A DNA stretch of 64,000 nucleotides, from contig JBGAQX010000007.1 in NCBI GenBank assembly GCA_044220545.1, positions 1-64,000 of the forward strand, written 5' to 3'. This DNA comes from Fen-999 sp044220545 (GTDB taxonomy: Bacteria > Pseudomonadota > Gammaproteobacteria > Burkholderiales > Rhodocyclaceae). Made by a program: the position numbers and the translations under genes. Under the pieces are notes generated by a model. The model was not told the DNA's origin, searched no databases, and worked only from the letters and a program-made list of their open reading frames with translations. Below, piece after piece: positions 1 to 7,902 of this stretch (the stretch's first letter is position 1; every line of letters begins with the position of its first letter).

Positions 1-242
1 ACGGCCTTCTCGACGCTCGGCTGCGCCAGGGTGGCCTGGATGTTCATCAGCTCTTGCACGTCCTTGGCGGACATCAGGGCCTTGGCGTTGGCGACGGTGT
101 CTTCCAGCAGGTTGCGGGCCGTGTTCAGGTTCAGGGCGGCGAGGCGCTCGGCGCTGGCGAAGGCGGTGTTGGCGAGGGTCAGCAGGGACTCGACGTTGGC
201 CTTGCTGGCGGCGGCGATTTGCTCGGGGGTGGTGGCGTACAT
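1..242 (-). CDS. phaP: Phasin family protein (3' end outside window)
   Basis: Only the first 80 codons are visible; the gene runs off the left edge. The N-terminus begins MYATTPEQIAAASKANVESL and continues as an Ala-rich amphipathic helix (NLNTARNLLEDTVANAKAL), typical of phasins, which coat polyhydroxyalkanoate granules in the cytoplasm and limit granule size. The ATG at 240-242 is preceded by AGGAG at a good distance. A consensus sigma-70 promoter lies upstream (342-369), flanked by TGCANTGCA boxes, so tight regulation by PHA state is likely. The symbol follows the family; the paralogue number cannot be told from half a protein. Confidence 0.85.
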   Translation of the reverse strand, partial: MYATTPEQIAAASKANVESLLTLANTAFASAERLAALNLNTARNLLEDTVANAKALMSAKDVQELMNIQATLAQPSVEKA

Positions 243-291
243 AGTGTTTCTCCTAAATGGGCGATAGTCAGGAATGATCGGGTTTTGGGAT

Positions 292-316
292 GCGCTTCCC
301 AATGTCCCGGAAGCGC
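292..316 (-). other. Hairpin in phasin 5' untranslated region
   Basis: A perfect 8-bp inverted repeat, GCGCTTCC / GGAAGCGC, with a 9-nt loop lies within the roughly 93-nt leader between the predicted transcription start (about 335) and the phasin start codon. It has no U tract and does not cover the ribosome binding site, so transcript stabilisation is more likely than termination. The role is inferred. Confidence 0.4.
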
Positions 317-321
317 TATGT

Positions 322-389
322 TGCAGTGCATCACGACTCAAATTATAGGGGCCGAAGCACTGAAGTCAAGAGATTTATGGTGCAATGCA
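322..389 (-). promoter_or_regulatory. Phasin promoter with flanking TGCANTGCA boxes
   Basis: On the minus strand a -35 TTGACT (364-369) and a perfect -10 TATAAT (342-347) are separated by 16 bp. Two near-palindromic boxes flank this core: TGCATTGCA (381-389), upstream of -35, and TGCACTGCA (322-330), at about +5 to +13. A degenerate third copy, TGCAATGCG on the plus strand, lies at 471-479. A box over the start site plus one upstream is the usual layout for a repressor. PhaR-family repressors of phasin genes are known to bind TGC-rich palindromes, so PhaR is the likely ligand; that assignment is inference. Confidence 0.7.
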
Positions 390-538
390 CAAAAATTTCA
401 TGAAGGAAGTTAAGCGCATAAAATTCAATTGCTTATGCTATTTAGTGCTGGCTTGTGGGGGTGGGCATATTGCAATGCGCCATGCCGGACGCGAAGAAAA
501 TCGCATCCACTGGCGCCAGCCTGCGCAGGCTCGCCGGC

Positions 539-1147
539 CTATTCGCTCTGCTTGGCTGGACCGGGTGGGCTGGCGGTCGCCGGCTTGCCGGGATCGCGGT
601 TTTTCGGCTGGATCACGGCGTGGACGCGCTCCTGCTTGCCGCCCTTGCCGGAGCTGGTGGGCGACGAGCCGCCGGTGACCAGGTAGTTCTCGGTCCTGGC
701 GTCGTAGGAGATGTACTGGCCGCGAACCTCGTCGAGGCCGCTCTTGACGTAGGCCTTGTCGAAAAGTTCGGTCTTCTCGGCCTTGCTGTCGTATTCGATG
801 CGCTCGGCTTCGCCGTCGATGTACTCGTCCTTCCCTTCGCGCTTCTGCCGGAAGGTTGCCAGGCGTCCGCCGCCGCTGTAGGCGACTCCCTTCTGGAAGC
901 CACTGGCATCCTGCGTCACCACCAGCCTTTCCGCCCGGATGGTCAGCGTGCCCTGCACCAACTGGACATTGCCCTCCAGCACCTGAACCTTCTTCGCTTC
1001 GTCGACGGTCAGCCGGTTGGCCTCGAGATTCACCGGCTTGTCGCGGTCGCCTCGTTCGGCATTCGCCGGCGTTGCCGCCAGACCCGCCAGCGCGATCATC
1101 ATGGACAGCCAGAGCGGTGACGAGAGGGCGCGGCGGCGGATGGTCAT
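539..1147 (-). CDS. lptA: Lipopolysaccharide transport periplasmic protein LptA
   Basis: LptA is the periplasmic bridge that carries lipopolysaccharide from LptC to the outer-membrane LptDE complex. The 202-residue product has a signal peptide with a likely cleavage after TPANA (about residue 30). An OstA-type beta-jellyroll domain follows, with the characteristic stretches VNLEANRLTVDEAKKVQVLEG and GTLTIRAERLVV. The C-terminal tail is basic and Pro-rich. The start overlaps the lptC stop by 4 nt, implying translational coupling. Unlike the common order, lptB and rpoN do not follow; the next gene on this strand is the phasin after a gap of almost 300 bp. Confidence 0.93.
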   Translation of the reverse strand: MTIRRRALSSPLWLSMMIALAGLAATPANAERGDRDKPVNLEANRLTVDEAKKVQVLEGNVQLVQGTLTIRAERLVVTQDASGFQKGVAYSGGGRLATFRQKREGKDEYIDGEAERIEYDSKAEKTELFDKAYVKSGLDEVRGQYISYDARTENYLVTGGSSPTSSGKGGKQERVHAVIQPKNRDPGKPATASPPGPAKQSE

Positions 1148-1710
1148 TTCCCTTTCCTTTCGATGGTGCCCCGCACCGGGCCCGAGAGCACGGCGATCTG
1201 GGTCTTGTTGCTCACTTCGATGCCCACGCCGTGAACGACCGTTCGGCCCTGGCTCAGCGTGACGGGTGCGTCGGTCTGGGCGTATTCGTCGTCCGGCACG
1301 ATGTTCAGGACGCTGGTGGTGACGATGGTATCCGGACCGCCGTCGATGCCGGGTCGGACCACGCGCACGTCGTCGTTGAGCCGCACATGCTTGCCTTCCT
1401 TGTCCAGCCAGGCGGTCCTGGCGGTGGCGACGGTCTTGCGGCCCTTGAAGTAGGCCAGATAGGGCGACTCGACCTCGGTGCTCTCGTCGTCGGGAAAATG
1501 CTCCATCCGTTGCGCGGTCAGCAAGTGCTGGATCGAGCCGTCGGGGCCGAATCGGCGCAGCGTGAATCGTTCGACCCAGAAGTCCGGGTCGTGGCGCAGA
1601 TTGGAGTGCCCGCCGCCTTCGTCCTGGGAGCTCTGTTCGAGCCAGAAGGTGAAACCGCCGAGCATGCCGAGCACCACCAGCGGCAGCAGGGTGGAACCGG
1701 TGGCTCTCAC
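1144..1710 (-). CDS. lptC: LPS export ABC transporter periplasmic subunit LptC
   Basis: LptC is the bitopic inner-membrane protein that receives lipopolysaccharide from LptB2FG and passes it to LptA. The 188-residue product has one N-terminal membrane anchor (about residues 7-25, STLLPLVVLGMLGGFTFWL) followed by a periplasmic LptC/YrbK-like beta-jellyroll domain. Length fits the family (about 190). It overlaps lptA by 4 nt and follows kdsC by 7 nt, so it belongs to the kdsD-kdsC-lptC-lptA operon that couples Kdo synthesis to LPS export. Confidence 0.93.
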   Translation of the reverse strand: MRATGSTLLPLVVLGMLGGFTFWLEQSSQDEGGGHSNLRHDPDFWVERFTLRRFGPDGSIQHLLTAQRMEHFPDDESTEVESPYLAYFKGRKTVATARTAWLDKEGKHVRLNDDVRVVRPGIDGGPDTIVTTSVLNIVPDDEYAQTDAPVTLSQGRTVVHGVGIEVSNKTQIAVLSGPVRGTIERKGK

Positions 1711-1717
1711 GGTTTGC

Positions 1718-2242
1718 TCACGATTGGTAGCCCTCCAGCGCCCGCTGCCAGGTGCCTTGGGCCTGGAGGATCAACTCGCAGACTTCACGCACCGCGCCGG
1801 CGCCGGCGCGGGCCTTGGCGACATAGTCGGCCTGCTGGCGGACCAGCGTGTGCCCATCCGGGACCGTGGCCGAAAAGCCGCAGGCGGTCATGAGTGCCAG
1901 GTCGATGACGTCGTCGCCCATGTAACCCGCCTCGGCAAAGCTCAGACCCTCGGCTTCGAGCAGACCGGCCATGGCGGCACGCTTGTTCTCGACACCCTGC
2001 ATGACCAGGTCGATGCCGAGATTTTCGGCCCGCCGCGTGACGATCGGCGAGTCGCGACCGGTGATGATGGCGAGCTTGACGCCCGAGCGCGCCAGCATCT
2101 TCAAGCCCAGGCCGTCGCGACTGAAGAAGGCCTTCATTTCGTCGCCGGCCGGGCTGAAATAGAGGTGACCATCGGTCATCACACCGTCGATGTCGAAGCC
2201 CATCAGGCGGATGCCGCGGGCCTTGTCCATGTACAGGCTCAT
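1718..2242 (-). CDS. kdsC: 3-deoxy-D-manno-octulosonate-8-phosphate phosphatase KdsC
   Basis: KdsC dephosphorylates Kdo-8-phosphate to Kdo in the cytoplasm, the third step of Kdo synthesis for the LPS inner core. The 174-residue protein is a capless HAD phosphatase: the motif I nucleophile and acid are D17 and D19 in GFDIDGVMTDG, motif II lies in ITGRDS, and motif IV is GYMGDDVIDLALM. The size equals that of other bacterial KdsC proteins, which act as tetramers. The start overlaps the kdsD stop by 4 nt. Confidence 0.95.
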   Translation of the reverse strand: MSLYMDKARGIRLMGFDIDGVMTDGHLYFSPAGDEMKAFFSRDGLGLKMLARSGVKLAIITGRDSPIVTRRAENLGIDLVMQGVENKRAAMAGLLEAEGLSFAEAGYMGDDVIDLALMTACGFSATVPDGHTLVRQQADYVAKARAGAGAVREVCELILQAQGTWQRALEGYQS

Positions 2243-3234
2243 ACGACCTTGGCCCGGAAGAGATCGTGCATGTTGAGCGCCCCCATCAGTTCGCCGGCGG
2301 CGCCGACGACCAGCAGTTGGTTGATCTTGTGGCGCTCCATCAGTTCCACCGCTTCGACCGCCAGCCGATTCGGTTCAATGGTGCGCGGGCTCCGGGAGGC
2401 GACTTCGCCAACCGGCGTGGCGCGCAGGTCGCCGAGTTTCTCCATGGCCCGGCGCAGGTCGCCGTCGGTGAAGATGCCGAGCAGACGTCCGGCCGGGTCG
2501 CCCAGGGCGACCATGCCCAGGCCGCCGCGCGTCATCGCCAACAGCGCCGTCGGTACCGGCGTCGCCTCGGCAACCACGGGCACCTCGGCCGCTGGCCGCA
2601 TGACGTCGCCGACGCGGGTGAGCAGCTTGCGGCCGAGCGCGCCGCCGGGGTGCGAGCGGGCAAAATCCTCGGCGCCGAAGCCGCGCGCGTCGAGCAGGGC
2701 CACGGCCAGCGCGTCGCCCAGCGCCAGCGCCGCCGTGGTGCTGGCCGTCGGCGCCAGATTGAGCGGGCAGGCTTCCTCGCGGACACGGGCATCGAGATGC
2801 GCGTCGGCCTCGCGCGCCAGCGAGGAATCGGCGTTGCCGGTGATCGCGATGAGCTTGCCGCCCTGCCGCTTCACCAGTGGCACCACGGTGAGCAACTCGT
2901 CGTTTTCGCCGGAGTTGGAAAGCGCGATCAGCACGTCGTCGCTCGTGATCATGCCCAGGTCGCCGTGCACCGCTTCCGCCGCATGAACGAAATAGGCCGG
3001 TGTGCCGGTGCTGGCCATGGTGGCGGCGATCTTGCGCGCGATGTGGCCCGACTTGCCGATACCGCTGACGACGACGCGACCGTGACAGGCCAGTATCAGC
3101 GCCACCGCCTTGGCGAACTCCCCGTCCAGCCGGTCGGCGAGGGCGCTCACCGCGTCCGCTTCGATGCGCAGCACGCGCCGGGCCAATGCCAGGGTGCGAT
3201 CCGGATTGCCGGCGGCGCTCGATTCTTGGGCCAT
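2239..3234 (-). CDS. kdsD: D-arabinose 5-phosphate isomerase (KpsF/GutQ family)
   Basis: KdsD converts ribulose 5-phosphate to arabinose 5-phosphate, the first committed step toward Kdo. The 331-residue protein has an N-terminal SIS sugar-isomerase domain (about residues 40-180, with SGIGKSGHIARKIAATMAST and the HAAEAVHGDLG loop) followed by two CBS domains (about 205-331). This matches the E. coli enzyme in length and order. It is first in the kdsD-kdsC-lptC-lptA operon and is transcribed away from the antiporter gene across a 66-bp gap that contains a TATAAT. Confidence 0.95.
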   Translation of the reverse strand: MAQESSAAGNPDRTLALARRVLRIEADAVSALADRLDGEFAKAVALILACHGRVVVSGIGKSGHIARKIAATMASTGTPAYFVHAAEAVHGDLGMITSDDVLIALSNSGENDELLTVVPLVKRQGGKLIAITGNADSSLAREADAHLDARVREEACPLNLAPTASTTAALALGDALAVALLDARGFGAEDFARSHPGGALGRKLLTRVGDVMRPAAEVPVVAEATPVPTALLAMTRGGLGMVALGDPAGRLLGIFTDGDLRRAMEKLGDLRATPVGEVASRSPRTIEPNRLAVEAVELMERHKINQLLVVGAAGELMGALNMHDLFRAKVV

Positions 3235-3263
3235 GGTGGAAGATACCGTTATGATTGAGTCAA

Positions 3264-3269
3264 ATTATA
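3264..3269 (-). promoter_or_regulatory. Probable -10 element for kdsD operon
   Basis: The minus strand reads TATAAT in an otherwise GC-rich 66-bp divergent intergenic region, 30 nt upstream of the kdsD ATG, which would give a leader of roughly 23 nt. No good -35 hexamer is visible at 16-18 bp, so the assignment rests on the -10 alone. Confidence 0.4.
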
Positions 3270-3300
3270 CCTACCGCCCCGCTCCCCGACCGGAGATGCC

Positions 3301-5277
3301 GTGAATACCCTGCAACTGGTCCTGCTGCTGCTCGGCGCTTCCGTGCTGGTGGTGACGGCCTGCCGGGTCGCCAACCTGCCGCCGATTCTCGGCTATCTGC
3401 TGGTCGGCGTCGTGGTCGGCCCGCATGCGCTGGATTTGCTGCCGGATGCCGAGGGTGCGAGCCAGCTCGCCGAATTCGGCGTCGTGTTCCTGATGTTCTC
3501 GATCGGCCTGGAATTCTCGCTGCCGCGCCTGTTCGCGATGAAGCGCATCGTCTTTGGGCTCGGCTTCGCGCAGGTGCTGGTCACCGCGGTGATGATCGGT
3601 GCCATCGCCGTGGTGTTCGCGGGCGTGTCCTGGCGGGTCGGCGTCGGCCTGGGTGGTGCGCTGGCGATGTCCTCCACCGCGATCTTGTCGAAACTGCTGA
3701 CCGACCGGCGGGAACTGGATGCCAAGCACGGCCGCGAGGTAATGGGCGTGCTGCTGTTCCAGGACTTGGCGGTGGTACCGCTGCTGGTCATCATTCCCGC
3801 CCTGACGCGGCCGATGGCCGAGCTGGCCGGGGCGCTGGCGCTGGCGTCCTTCAAGGCGGTGGTGCTGCTGACTCTGGTGCTGTTCTTCGGCCAGAAACTG
3901 ATGCGCGGCTGGTTCAACCTGGTGGCGCGGCGCAAGTCGCCCGAGCTGTTCATGCTCAACGTGCTGCTGATCACCCTGGGGCTCGCCTGGCTGACCGAAT
4001 GGGCCGGGCTGTCGCTGGCGCTGGGTGCGTTCGTGGCGGGCATGCTGATCTCGGAAACCGAATACCGCTACATGGTGGAAGAAGACATCAAACCGTTCCG
4101 CGACGTGCTGCTCGGCCTGTTCTTCATCTCCATGGGCATGATGCTCAATCTGGCCGAGATCGCGCGGGAATGGCCACGCGTACTCGGCGTGCTGGGGGCG
4201 CTGCTGGTCGGCAAGCTGGCCGTCGCTTGGGGTCTGTCGAGGCTGCTCGGCGCGGCACCGGGTACGGCGCTGCGCACCGGGCTGTGGCTCTGCGCCGGTG
4301 GCGAGTTCGGCTTTGTATTGCTGGCGCGCGGCGAAGGCGTTGGTCTGCTGGCCAGCGGCCCGCTGCAACCCGTGCTGGCGGCGCTGGTGCTTTCGCTGAT
4401 GCTGGCGCCGTTGATCGTCCATTTCTCCGACCGCGTCGTGCTGCGCCTGGTGGCGTCGGAATGGCTGCTGCGCTCGATGCAACTGACCCAGTTGGCCGCC
4501 CATGCCATGGAGGCCGAAAAGCACGCCATCCTCTGCGGCTACGGCCGCACCGGCCAGCATCTGGCTCGCTTCCTGGAACAGGAGGGCATCGGCTACGTGG
4601 CATTGGACCTCGACCCCGAGCGGGTGCGGGAGGCGGCCAACGCCGGAGAGCCTGCCGTATATGGGGACTGCACGCGGCGCGAGACCTTGTTGGCGGCCGG
4701 TTTGGCGCGGGCCAGCGTCGTCATCGTCACCTTTGCCGAACGTGGCGACACCTTGCGCACCCTGCATCGGGTACGGGAGTCGGCGCCCGGCGTGCCGGTG
4801 GTGGTGCGGGCCAGGGAACAGGACGATGCCGAGGAGTTGCTGGCCGCCGGCGCCGCCGAGGTGGTGCCCGAGGCGCTCGAATCCTCGGTGATGCTGGCCA
4901 CCCATGCCCTGGCTTTCCTCGGGGTGCCGCTGCATCGCATCGTCAAGCGCCTGCGCGACCTGCGCGAGCAGCACTACGGCCTGTTGCGCGGCTTCTTCCA
5001 TGGGGCCACCGACGTCGGCGACCGGATCGACGAGGCCGATCTGCCGCGCCTGCATTCCGTGGTTCTGGTCGAAGGCAGCCCAAGCACGGGTTGTCGCCTG
5101 GGTGACTTGGGCCTGAATGAACTGGGCGTCACCGTCTCGGCGCTGCGCCGGCATGGCCTGCGCGGCCTGGAGCCGGATGGCGCGGTCGTCCTGGCCGCCG
5201 GCGACGTGGTTGTCCTGCTCGGCACGGCGGCGGCGGTCATGGCTGGCGAGGCGAGGTTGTTGCGGGGACAGAAATGA
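3301..5277 (+). CDS. Monovalent cation:proton antiporter, KefB/CPA2 family
   Basis: This is a predicted inner-membrane K+/H+ (or Na+/H+) exchanger. The 658-residue protein has an N-terminal Na+/H+ exchanger domain with about 12 membrane segments (roughly residues 1-380). A cytoplasmic TrkA-N/RCK Rossmann domain follows (AILCGYGRTGQHLARFLEQ near residue 405), then a TrkA-C domain (about 570-655). The start is GTG, preceded by GGAGA; the nearby ATG at 3296 runs into a stop at once. It is divergent from kdsD, a common arrangement in betaproteobacteria. The tail is longer than in E. coli KefB. Substrate and ligand gating cannot be read from the sequence. Confidence 0.88.
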   Translation: MNTLQLVLLLLGASVLVVTACRVANLPPILGYLLVGVVVGPHALDLLPDAEGASQLAEFGVVFLMFSIGLEFSLPRLFAMKRIVFGLGFAQVLVTAVMIGAIAVVFAGVSWRVGVGLGGALAMSSTAILSKLLTDRRELDAKHGREVMGVLLFQDLAVVPLLVIIPALTRPMAELAGALALASFKAVVLLTLVLFFGQKLMRGWFNLVARRKSPELFMLNVLLITLGLAWLTEWAGLSLALGAFVAGMLISETEYRYMVEEDIKPFRDVLLGLFFISMGMMLNLAEIAREWPRVLGVLGALLVGKLAVAWGLSRLLGAAPGTALRTGLWLCAGGEFGFVLLARGEGVGLLASGPLQPVLAALVLSLMLAPLIVHFSDRVVLRLVASEWLLRSMQLTQLAAHAMEAEKHAILCGYGRTGQHLARFLEQEGIGYVALDLDPERVREAANAGEPAVYGDCTRRETLLAAGLARASVVIVTFAERGDTLRTLHRVRESAPGVPVVVRAREQDDAEELLAAGAAEVVPEALESSVMLATHALAFLGVPLHRIVKRLRDLREQHYGLLRGFFHGATDVGDRIDEADLPRLHSVVLVEGSPSTGCRLGDLGLNELGVTVSALRRHGLRGLEPDGAVVLAAGDVVVLLGTAAAVMAGEARLLRGQK

Positions 5278-5278
5278 A

Positions 5279-5300
5279 AAAGCCCGCCGAAGCGGGCTTT
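5279..5300. terminator. Bidirectional Rho-independent terminator
   Basis: The perfect stem AAAGCCCGC / GCGGGCTTT has a CGAA tetraloop. It begins just after the antiporter stop codon and lies 19 nt beyond the stop of the convergent pilin gene. The A run on the left and T run on the right let it act for both strands, although the T tracts are short. Confidence 0.8.
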
Positions 5301-5318
5301 GCCTGCTGATGGGGTGAA

Positions 5319-5969
5319 TCAGATGTTCTTGCAAAGAACATAGACGTTCGTCCCGTTATCGACATAGTTTGCCGTCGGTACTGTGGCGGTTACTGCGGTT
5401 GGCGGCGCTGCTCCTTCAATAAGGGCGCGCACATTGCCGGTCATGGCGTTTCCGTCGTCGAATTGGCTATCGATGGATTGCGCGATCTTGGCCGGGAGAC
5501 TTCCCGAGCAAATCACCAATCCGGTCAAGCCAAACGCGCCATTCTGGGCGCCAACGATACCGCCGGCGGCATTCAGCGGTTGTACCACCGCGCTTGCCAA
5601 GGTCGACCCGTCGCCAGCGACAAAACCGGCGGCTCGCAGATCGGCCCAAAACAGGCGGGATTCATCCGTGTTGGTGGTGCTTTCGTAAGCGCCGTTGACG
5701 ATGCTATTACCAATGTTGGCCTGCGTCGCCGTGGCTGCGGGGATGATCGCCCAACGGGTGGCGCCGGGATCATCGCCAGGCAGCCGTTTGTATCGATCCT
5801 GATACGAATATACCGCCGCAGTCAGGCCATTGAAGTCGTTCGCCACATTCTTGATCTTCGCCTGGGTGATCAGCTCCTGGCCCTTGAGGACACCGCCGAG
5901 CAGCAGGCCGATGATGACCAGGACGATGGCGATTTCCACCAGGGTGAAGCCGGATTGTTGATTGCGCAT
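5319..5969 (-). CDS. Type IV pilin / major-pilin candidate
   Basis: The 216-residue prepilin has a short positive leader MRNQQSG, cleavage before FTLVE (Glu5 present) and the hydrophobic helix IAIVLVIIGLLLGGVLKGQ. It therefore fits processing by a PilD-type peptidase and assembly into a pilus. Two cysteines (GLVICSG and YVLCKNI) could close a C-terminal disulfide loop as in major pilins. The ATG at 5967-5969 is preceded by AGAGGAG; a longer in-frame reading to 6341 would run through the promoter and is rejected. It is separate from the MSHA cluster proper but has its own near-consensus sigma-54 promoter. MshA-like is the likeliest role; a minor pilin is possible. Confidence 0.82.
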   Translation of the reverse strand: MRNQQSGFTLVEIAIVLVIIGLLLGGVLKGQELITQAKIKNVANDFNGLTAAVYSYQDRYKRLPGDDPGATRWAIIPAATATQANIGNSIVNGAYESTTNTDESRLFWADLRAAGFVAGDGSTLASAVVQPLNAAGGIVGAQNGAFGLTGLVICSGSLPAKIAQSIDSQFDDGNAMTGNVRALIEGAAPPTAVTATVPTANYVDNGTNVYVLCKNI

Positions 5970-6010
5970 CTGCTGACTCCTCTGTTCTTCGGATTGAGTG
6001 CGCAGATAGA

Positions 6011-6026
6011 TGCAATTACCGCGCCA
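6011..6026 (-). promoter_or_regulatory. Sigma-54 promoter of the pilin gene
   Basis: The minus strand reads TGGCGCGGTAATTGCA against the RpoN consensus TGGCACGnnnnTTGCW: the GG (-24) and GC (-12) pairs are correctly spaced and only one specified base differs. The predicted start at about 6000 leaves a leader of roughly 30 nt containing AGAGGAG before the pilin ATG. A sigma-54 activator is encoded at the head of the MSHA cluster (21722-23152). Confidence 0.75.
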
Positions 6027-6069
6027 TGGCCAATGACTGATGCTATTGGACGAATTTGCCCGGCGGCCC

Positions 6070-6103
6070 GTCGGAATTTCGACACCTATGTCGAAGTGCC
6101 GAC
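6070..6103. promoter_or_regulatory. Helically phased GTCG/CGAC half-sites, candidate activator array
   Basis: Half-sites GTCG (6070), CGAC (6080), GTCG (6090) and CGAC (6100) occur exactly 10 bp apart, with another GTCG at 6113. The centre is a perfect inverted repeat, TTCGACA CCTA TGTCGAA (6078-6095). The array lies about 70-115 bp upstream of the predicted sigma-54 start site, where NtrC-family activators bind, and between the divergent pilin and histidine kinase genes. Binding by the response regulator at 21722-23152 is inferred. Confidence 0.55.
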
Positions 6104-6177
6104 TCTTGGTTTGTCGGTCTTGTGGCCGCCAGCCTTCGCTAGGCCCCGATAAAAATCGCTTGGGACGATAATGCCGC

Positions 6178-7902
6178 ATGAGCGCTCTGCACCCCGTTAC
6201 CGATTCTGTTACCCGGCTCGCCCTGCGTTGGCGGCGCCTCCTCTTGGTGGCGGTGCTGGTCTTGTTGTATGTGGTGCTGTTGTTGGGCGTCGACAATCCG
6301 CTGGCGAAGACCTTGTTCGTCGCCCATCTTGGCCTGTTCATGCTCTGGCAGCCATTCGTCCGGGCCGATCAGCGTGTCGCTCTGCCCTTGTCCGGATTGC
6401 TGCTGGCCATCGTCGGGGCGGCGGCTTTCGGGCTCAACGGCTGGCTGCTGACGCTCTGGATCGGGCTGTTGGGCGGGGTGGTGGGCGGCAAGGTGTTCCT
6501 GTTCGAGGTGCCGTGGACCCGGTTCTTCTTCCTCGTGGCACTCTTCTGGCTGGTGGCAGCGATGTTGCTGCTGGCCTTGCCGGCGGCGATGCCGGAGGGC
6601 ATCGACACCGGCTCGACGGTGCGCGCCATCGGCCAGTGGGGTTCGCCGGTCGTTTTTGTCCTGATGCTGCTCCTCCCGGAGCGACGCGAAGCCGACAGCC
6701 AGATCGAAGCCGTCGATTTCGTCTACAGCGTGATTGTCGTGTTGCTGCTTGCCGTGCTGGTCTTGGGCAGTCTGGCCATCATGCAGCTGCTCGGCCACGA
6801 GTATGTCGTGGCGCTGCTCGAAACACTGATCGTCATGGGCATGGGGCTGCTTATCCTGGGCTGGATATGGAATCCCCATGTCGGCATGGCGGGAGTCGGC
6901 ACGGTGTTCTCCCGCTACCTGTTGTCGGTCGGTTTGCCGGTCGAGCAGTGGCTTCATACCCTGGCCGACCTGGCGCAGCGGCAGCAGGAACCCGACGAGT
7001 TTGTCGCCGAGGCGTGCAGTGAGATGGTGCGCCGCTTGCCATGGGTCACCGGCGTGCAGTGGCAGGTCGGTGAGGAGGTTTCGGGCAGCCATGGGGTTGT
7101 CGAGGGACGCTCCAGCGAATTTGCCTTTGATGCGCTGAAGTTGCGCATCCACACCCGTTATCCGCTGAGCCCCCCGCTGGCCTGGCACTTCAATCTGCTG
7201 GCCCAGCTCATTGCCGAATTTCGCGCCGACAAGCAGCGTGCGGGACAGTTGAAGCGATTGACCTATGTCGAAGCGATTCACGAGACCGGGGCGCGCCTGA
7301 CGCACGACATCAAGAACCTCCTGCAGAGCTTGCGGGGCCTGTGCTCCGCCGCGCAGGGTGAAGACGAGGAGATTTCGCCGGAATTCGTTGCCTTGCTGCG
7401 CCGGCAGTTGCCGGCCATAACGGTGCGCCTGGAGCAGACCCTGGACAAGCTTCAGGCGCCCAGCCTGGAAAGCACCGAGCAGCTCCCGATCAGGCAGTGG
7501 TGGGACGAGCTGTCGTCACGCTATGCGATGTCCGCCATCCGCTTCGTCGCCGATGGCGATATTTCCCCCGCGGCGACGGTGCCGGCCGCCCTGTTCAACC
7601 ATGTCATGGAGAATCTGCTCGCCAACGCCCTCGACAAGCGCGCCGTCGTGGCGGGACTGCGGATCGTCGTTACCCTGCGCACCGCCGGCCAGAGCCCCAG
7701 CCTGGACGTTTGTGATGATGGGACTGCGATTCCCGCCGCCCTGGCGGCGGATATCTTTCACGGACCGGTGCCTTCGGAAACCGGCATGGGCATCGGTCTT
7801 TTCCAGGCCAGCCGCCTGCTGGAGCAGAGTGGTTTCGGGATCAGCCTGGTGTCGAACCAGCCGGGGCGGGTTTGTTTCCGCCTGGCGCCGGTGGCTAGCT
7901 GA
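6178..7902 (+). CDS. Membrane sensor histidine kinase
   Basis: The 574-residue protein begins with an N-terminal half of about eight membrane segments (to about residue 240). It ends in a cytoplasmic kinase core: phospho-acceptor His376 in ETGARLTHDIKNLLQSL, N box NHVMENLLANALDKR, G1 box DVCDDGTAIP and G2 box GMGIGLFQASRLLE. No response regulator is adjacent. It is divergent from the sigma-54-driven pilin gene and close to an MSHA cluster that carries a sigma-54 response regulator, so a PilS/PilR-like pairing is plausible. The signal is unknown. Its 3' end overlaps the convergent cyclase gene by 8 bp. Confidence 0.85.
   Translation: MSALHPVTDSVTRLALRWRRLLLVAVLVLLYVVLLLGVDNPLAKTLFVAHLGLFMLWQPFVRADQRVALPLSGLLLAIVGAAAFGLNGWLLTLWIGLLGGVVGGKVFLFEVPWTRFFFLVALFWLVAAMLLLALPAAMPEGIDTGSTVRAIGQWGSPVVFVLMLLLPERREADSQIEAVDFVYSVIVVLLLAVLVLGSLAIMQLLGHEYVVALLETLIVMGMGLLILGWIWNPHVGMAGVGTVFSRYLLSVGLPVEQWLHTLADLAQRQQEPDEFVAEACSEMVRRLPWVTGVQWQVGEEVSGSHGVVEGRSSEFAFDALKLRIHTRYPLSPPLAWHFNLLAQLIAEFRADKQRAGQLKRLTYVEAIHETGARLTHDIKNLLQSLRGLCSAAQGEDEEISPEFVALLRRQLPAITVRLEQTLDKLQAPSLESTEQLPIRQWWDELSSRYAMSAIRFVADGDISPAATVPAALFNHVMENLLANALDKRAVVAGLRIVVTLRTAGQSPSLDVCDDGTAIPAALAADIFHGPVPSETGMGIGLFQASRLLEQSGFGISLVSNQPGRVCFRLAPVAS

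Noticed and set aside
3271..5334. 687-codon open frame on the minus strand
   Set aside because: It is antisense to the antiporter, Gln/His-rich, and runs through the bidirectional terminator.
6178..7902. Histidine kinase as PrsK of the PEP-CTERM system
   Set aside because: A PEP-CTERM protein is present in the window, but it is 45 kb away and no exosortase or eps gene flanks the kinase; proximity to pilus genes gives a better context.
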